Source: Leptospira ellisii
GTDB lineage: Bacteria; Spirochaetota; Leptospiria; Leptospirales; Leptospiraceae
Reading direction: 5' to 3'
NCBI RefSeq assembly: GCF_002811955.1
Contig: NZ_NPEF01000043.1
Span: forward strand, 14,574-21,720
Length of the DNA: 7,147 nt
Part shown: positions 6,471 to 7,147 of the stretch, in pieces
Layout of the letters: the number at the start of each line of letters is the position of its first letter
Numbering within the stretch: the first letter of the stretch is position 1
Made by a program: the position numbers and the translations under genes
The notes under the pieces: model-generated
What the model saw: the letters and a program-made list of their open reading frames with translations, nothing else
The model's database searches: none
What the model was told of the DNA's origin: nothing

Positions 6471-7147
6471 TCAGCACAAGCGGATCAAAAACAGGGTCAG
6501 TCGTTGCAGTTTATCCCTGCCCTGTCCAGGCTCGGCGAGATTCCGCTCGATCGTTTTGCGGTAGATCGACTTAAGGTGGTTCTTTAGAGTTCCTGCATGT
6601 ACTCCGAGCTGTTTCACGAGATTATCACGGGTTTGACCTTCCACGAGAAGATCGCATATCTTCGCTTCCTGATACGTTAAACCGAATTCCTTCTGCAGTT
6701 TCGGAAACAGAGATTCGCGGATTTTCGTGCGTTCGCCGGAAACGTCGAGAGGAGGCGACTCGGCTCCGTTCGTTTCCGAAAGGTTTCCGTTTTGCGGAAG
6801 ATCGACTCTGCATAAGAAATTCGAAATATTGCCGGACTCGTCGCGGAGCGGAGTGATCCTTTCCTTCCAGGAAACGGTTTTGCCGAAGCCGTTCTTGTTG
6901 ACGAAGTTTCCTTCGTATTCCTTTCCGGAAAGGATAGTGCTCCACAAATTTTCATAAAAACGCGCGTCGTGCGAACCCGATTGGAAAAATTTCGGATTTT
7001 TACCGATCAATTCGTTTCTATCGTAGCCGGAAAGACTTTCGAAAACCGGATTGATGAATTCGATTCTACCGGAACGATCCGTGATGAACATAGCGTGCGG
7101 ATACTGATAAAAATAGGATTTTAAGATCGAGGAAAGATATTGAATTC
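6471..7147 (-). CDS. PAS-domain LuxR-type HTH regulator, 5' end missing
   Basis: The minus frame is open from the TGA at 6471-6473 to the right edge, so the Met at 7089-7091 is internal; in-frame codons before it read QYPHAMFITD, the natural start of a PAS core. Counting from that Met, the PAS domain covers about 1-98: FITDRSGRIEFINPVFESLS, then GYDRNELIGKNPKFFQSG and ERITPLRDESGNI. A variable linker (about 99-125) leads to a LuxR/GerE-like helix-turn-helix, LTYQEAKICDLLVEGQTRDN (138-157) and VHAGTLKNHLKSIYRK (164-179). It probably senses a signal through PAS and binds DNA through the HTH. There is no visible receiver or kinase part, but further N-terminal domains may lie outside the window. 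It is convergent with msrA; regulation of msrA by it is possible but not shown. Domain calls are firm, ligand and targets unknown. Confidence 0.85.
   Translation of the reverse strand, partial: IQYLSSILKSYFYQYPHAMFITDRSGRIEFINPVFESLSGYDRNELIGKNPKFFQSGSHDARFYENLWSTILSGKEYEGNFVNKNGFGKTVSWKERITPLRDESGNISNFLCRVDLPQNGNLSETNGAESPPLDVSGERTKIRESLFPKLQKEFGLTYQEAKICDLLVEGQTRDNLVKQLGVHAGTLKNHLKSIYRKTIERNLAEPGQGRDKLQRLTLFLIRLC

Overview
The window looks like chromosomal DNA of a spirochaete of the Leptospira type. This is inferred from protein style and gene content: a secreted two-domain rhodanese, a PAS-LuxR regulator, a COG2907-type flavoprotein and an exported MsrA. No 16S or other marker is present, so genus and species are not proven. 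By eye the DNA is about half G+C (not counted), which is high for many leptospires. Genes are densely packed and alternate in strand, as in ordinary core or semi-core chromosome. I see no insertion sequence, phage gene, CRISPR array, tRNA or rRNA.

Layout from left to right. (1) 1-1391 (+) is the 3' part of a two-domain rhodanese-like sulfurtransferase whose start lies off the left edge. Two tandem hairpins, the second with a T-tract, follow it. (2) 1530-2129 (+) is a UPF0316/DUF2179 membrane protein, convergent with (3) 2149-2679 (-), a small SET-domain protein methyltransferase. A long perfect inverted repeat sits at that junction. (4) 2852-3421 (-) is an unrecognised 189-residue protein, divergent from (5) 3603-4466 (+), a class I SAM-dependent methyltransferase. 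The methyltransferase overlaps, stop codon to stop codon, the convergent (6) 4463-5716 (-), an FAD-dependent amine-oxidase-like protein of the COG2907 type. (7) 5871-6464 (+) is an exported methionine sulfoxide reductase A with a strong Shine-Dalgarno and a near-perfect palindrome just upstream. It is convergent with (8) 6471-7147 (-), the C-terminal part of a PAS plus LuxR-type HTH regulator that runs off the right edge.

There is no multi-gene operon: no two adjacent genes on one strand are closer than about 140 bp, and the rest are convergent or divergent. Functional links are therefore only suggestive. The flavoprotein and the methyltransferase could both act on lipids, since COG2907 proteins elsewhere often neighbour fatty-acid-modifying methyltransferases. 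MsrA and the rhodanese are both thiol enzymes that may act outside the cytoplasm. No gap between genes exceeds 300 bases; the four longer gaps (about 140-180 bp) are described by their hairpins and palindromes. I did not find convincing evidence for a new multi-gene system. The best leads are the SET protein, the flavoprotein/methyltransferase pair, the structured gene junctions, and the palindrome before msrA.
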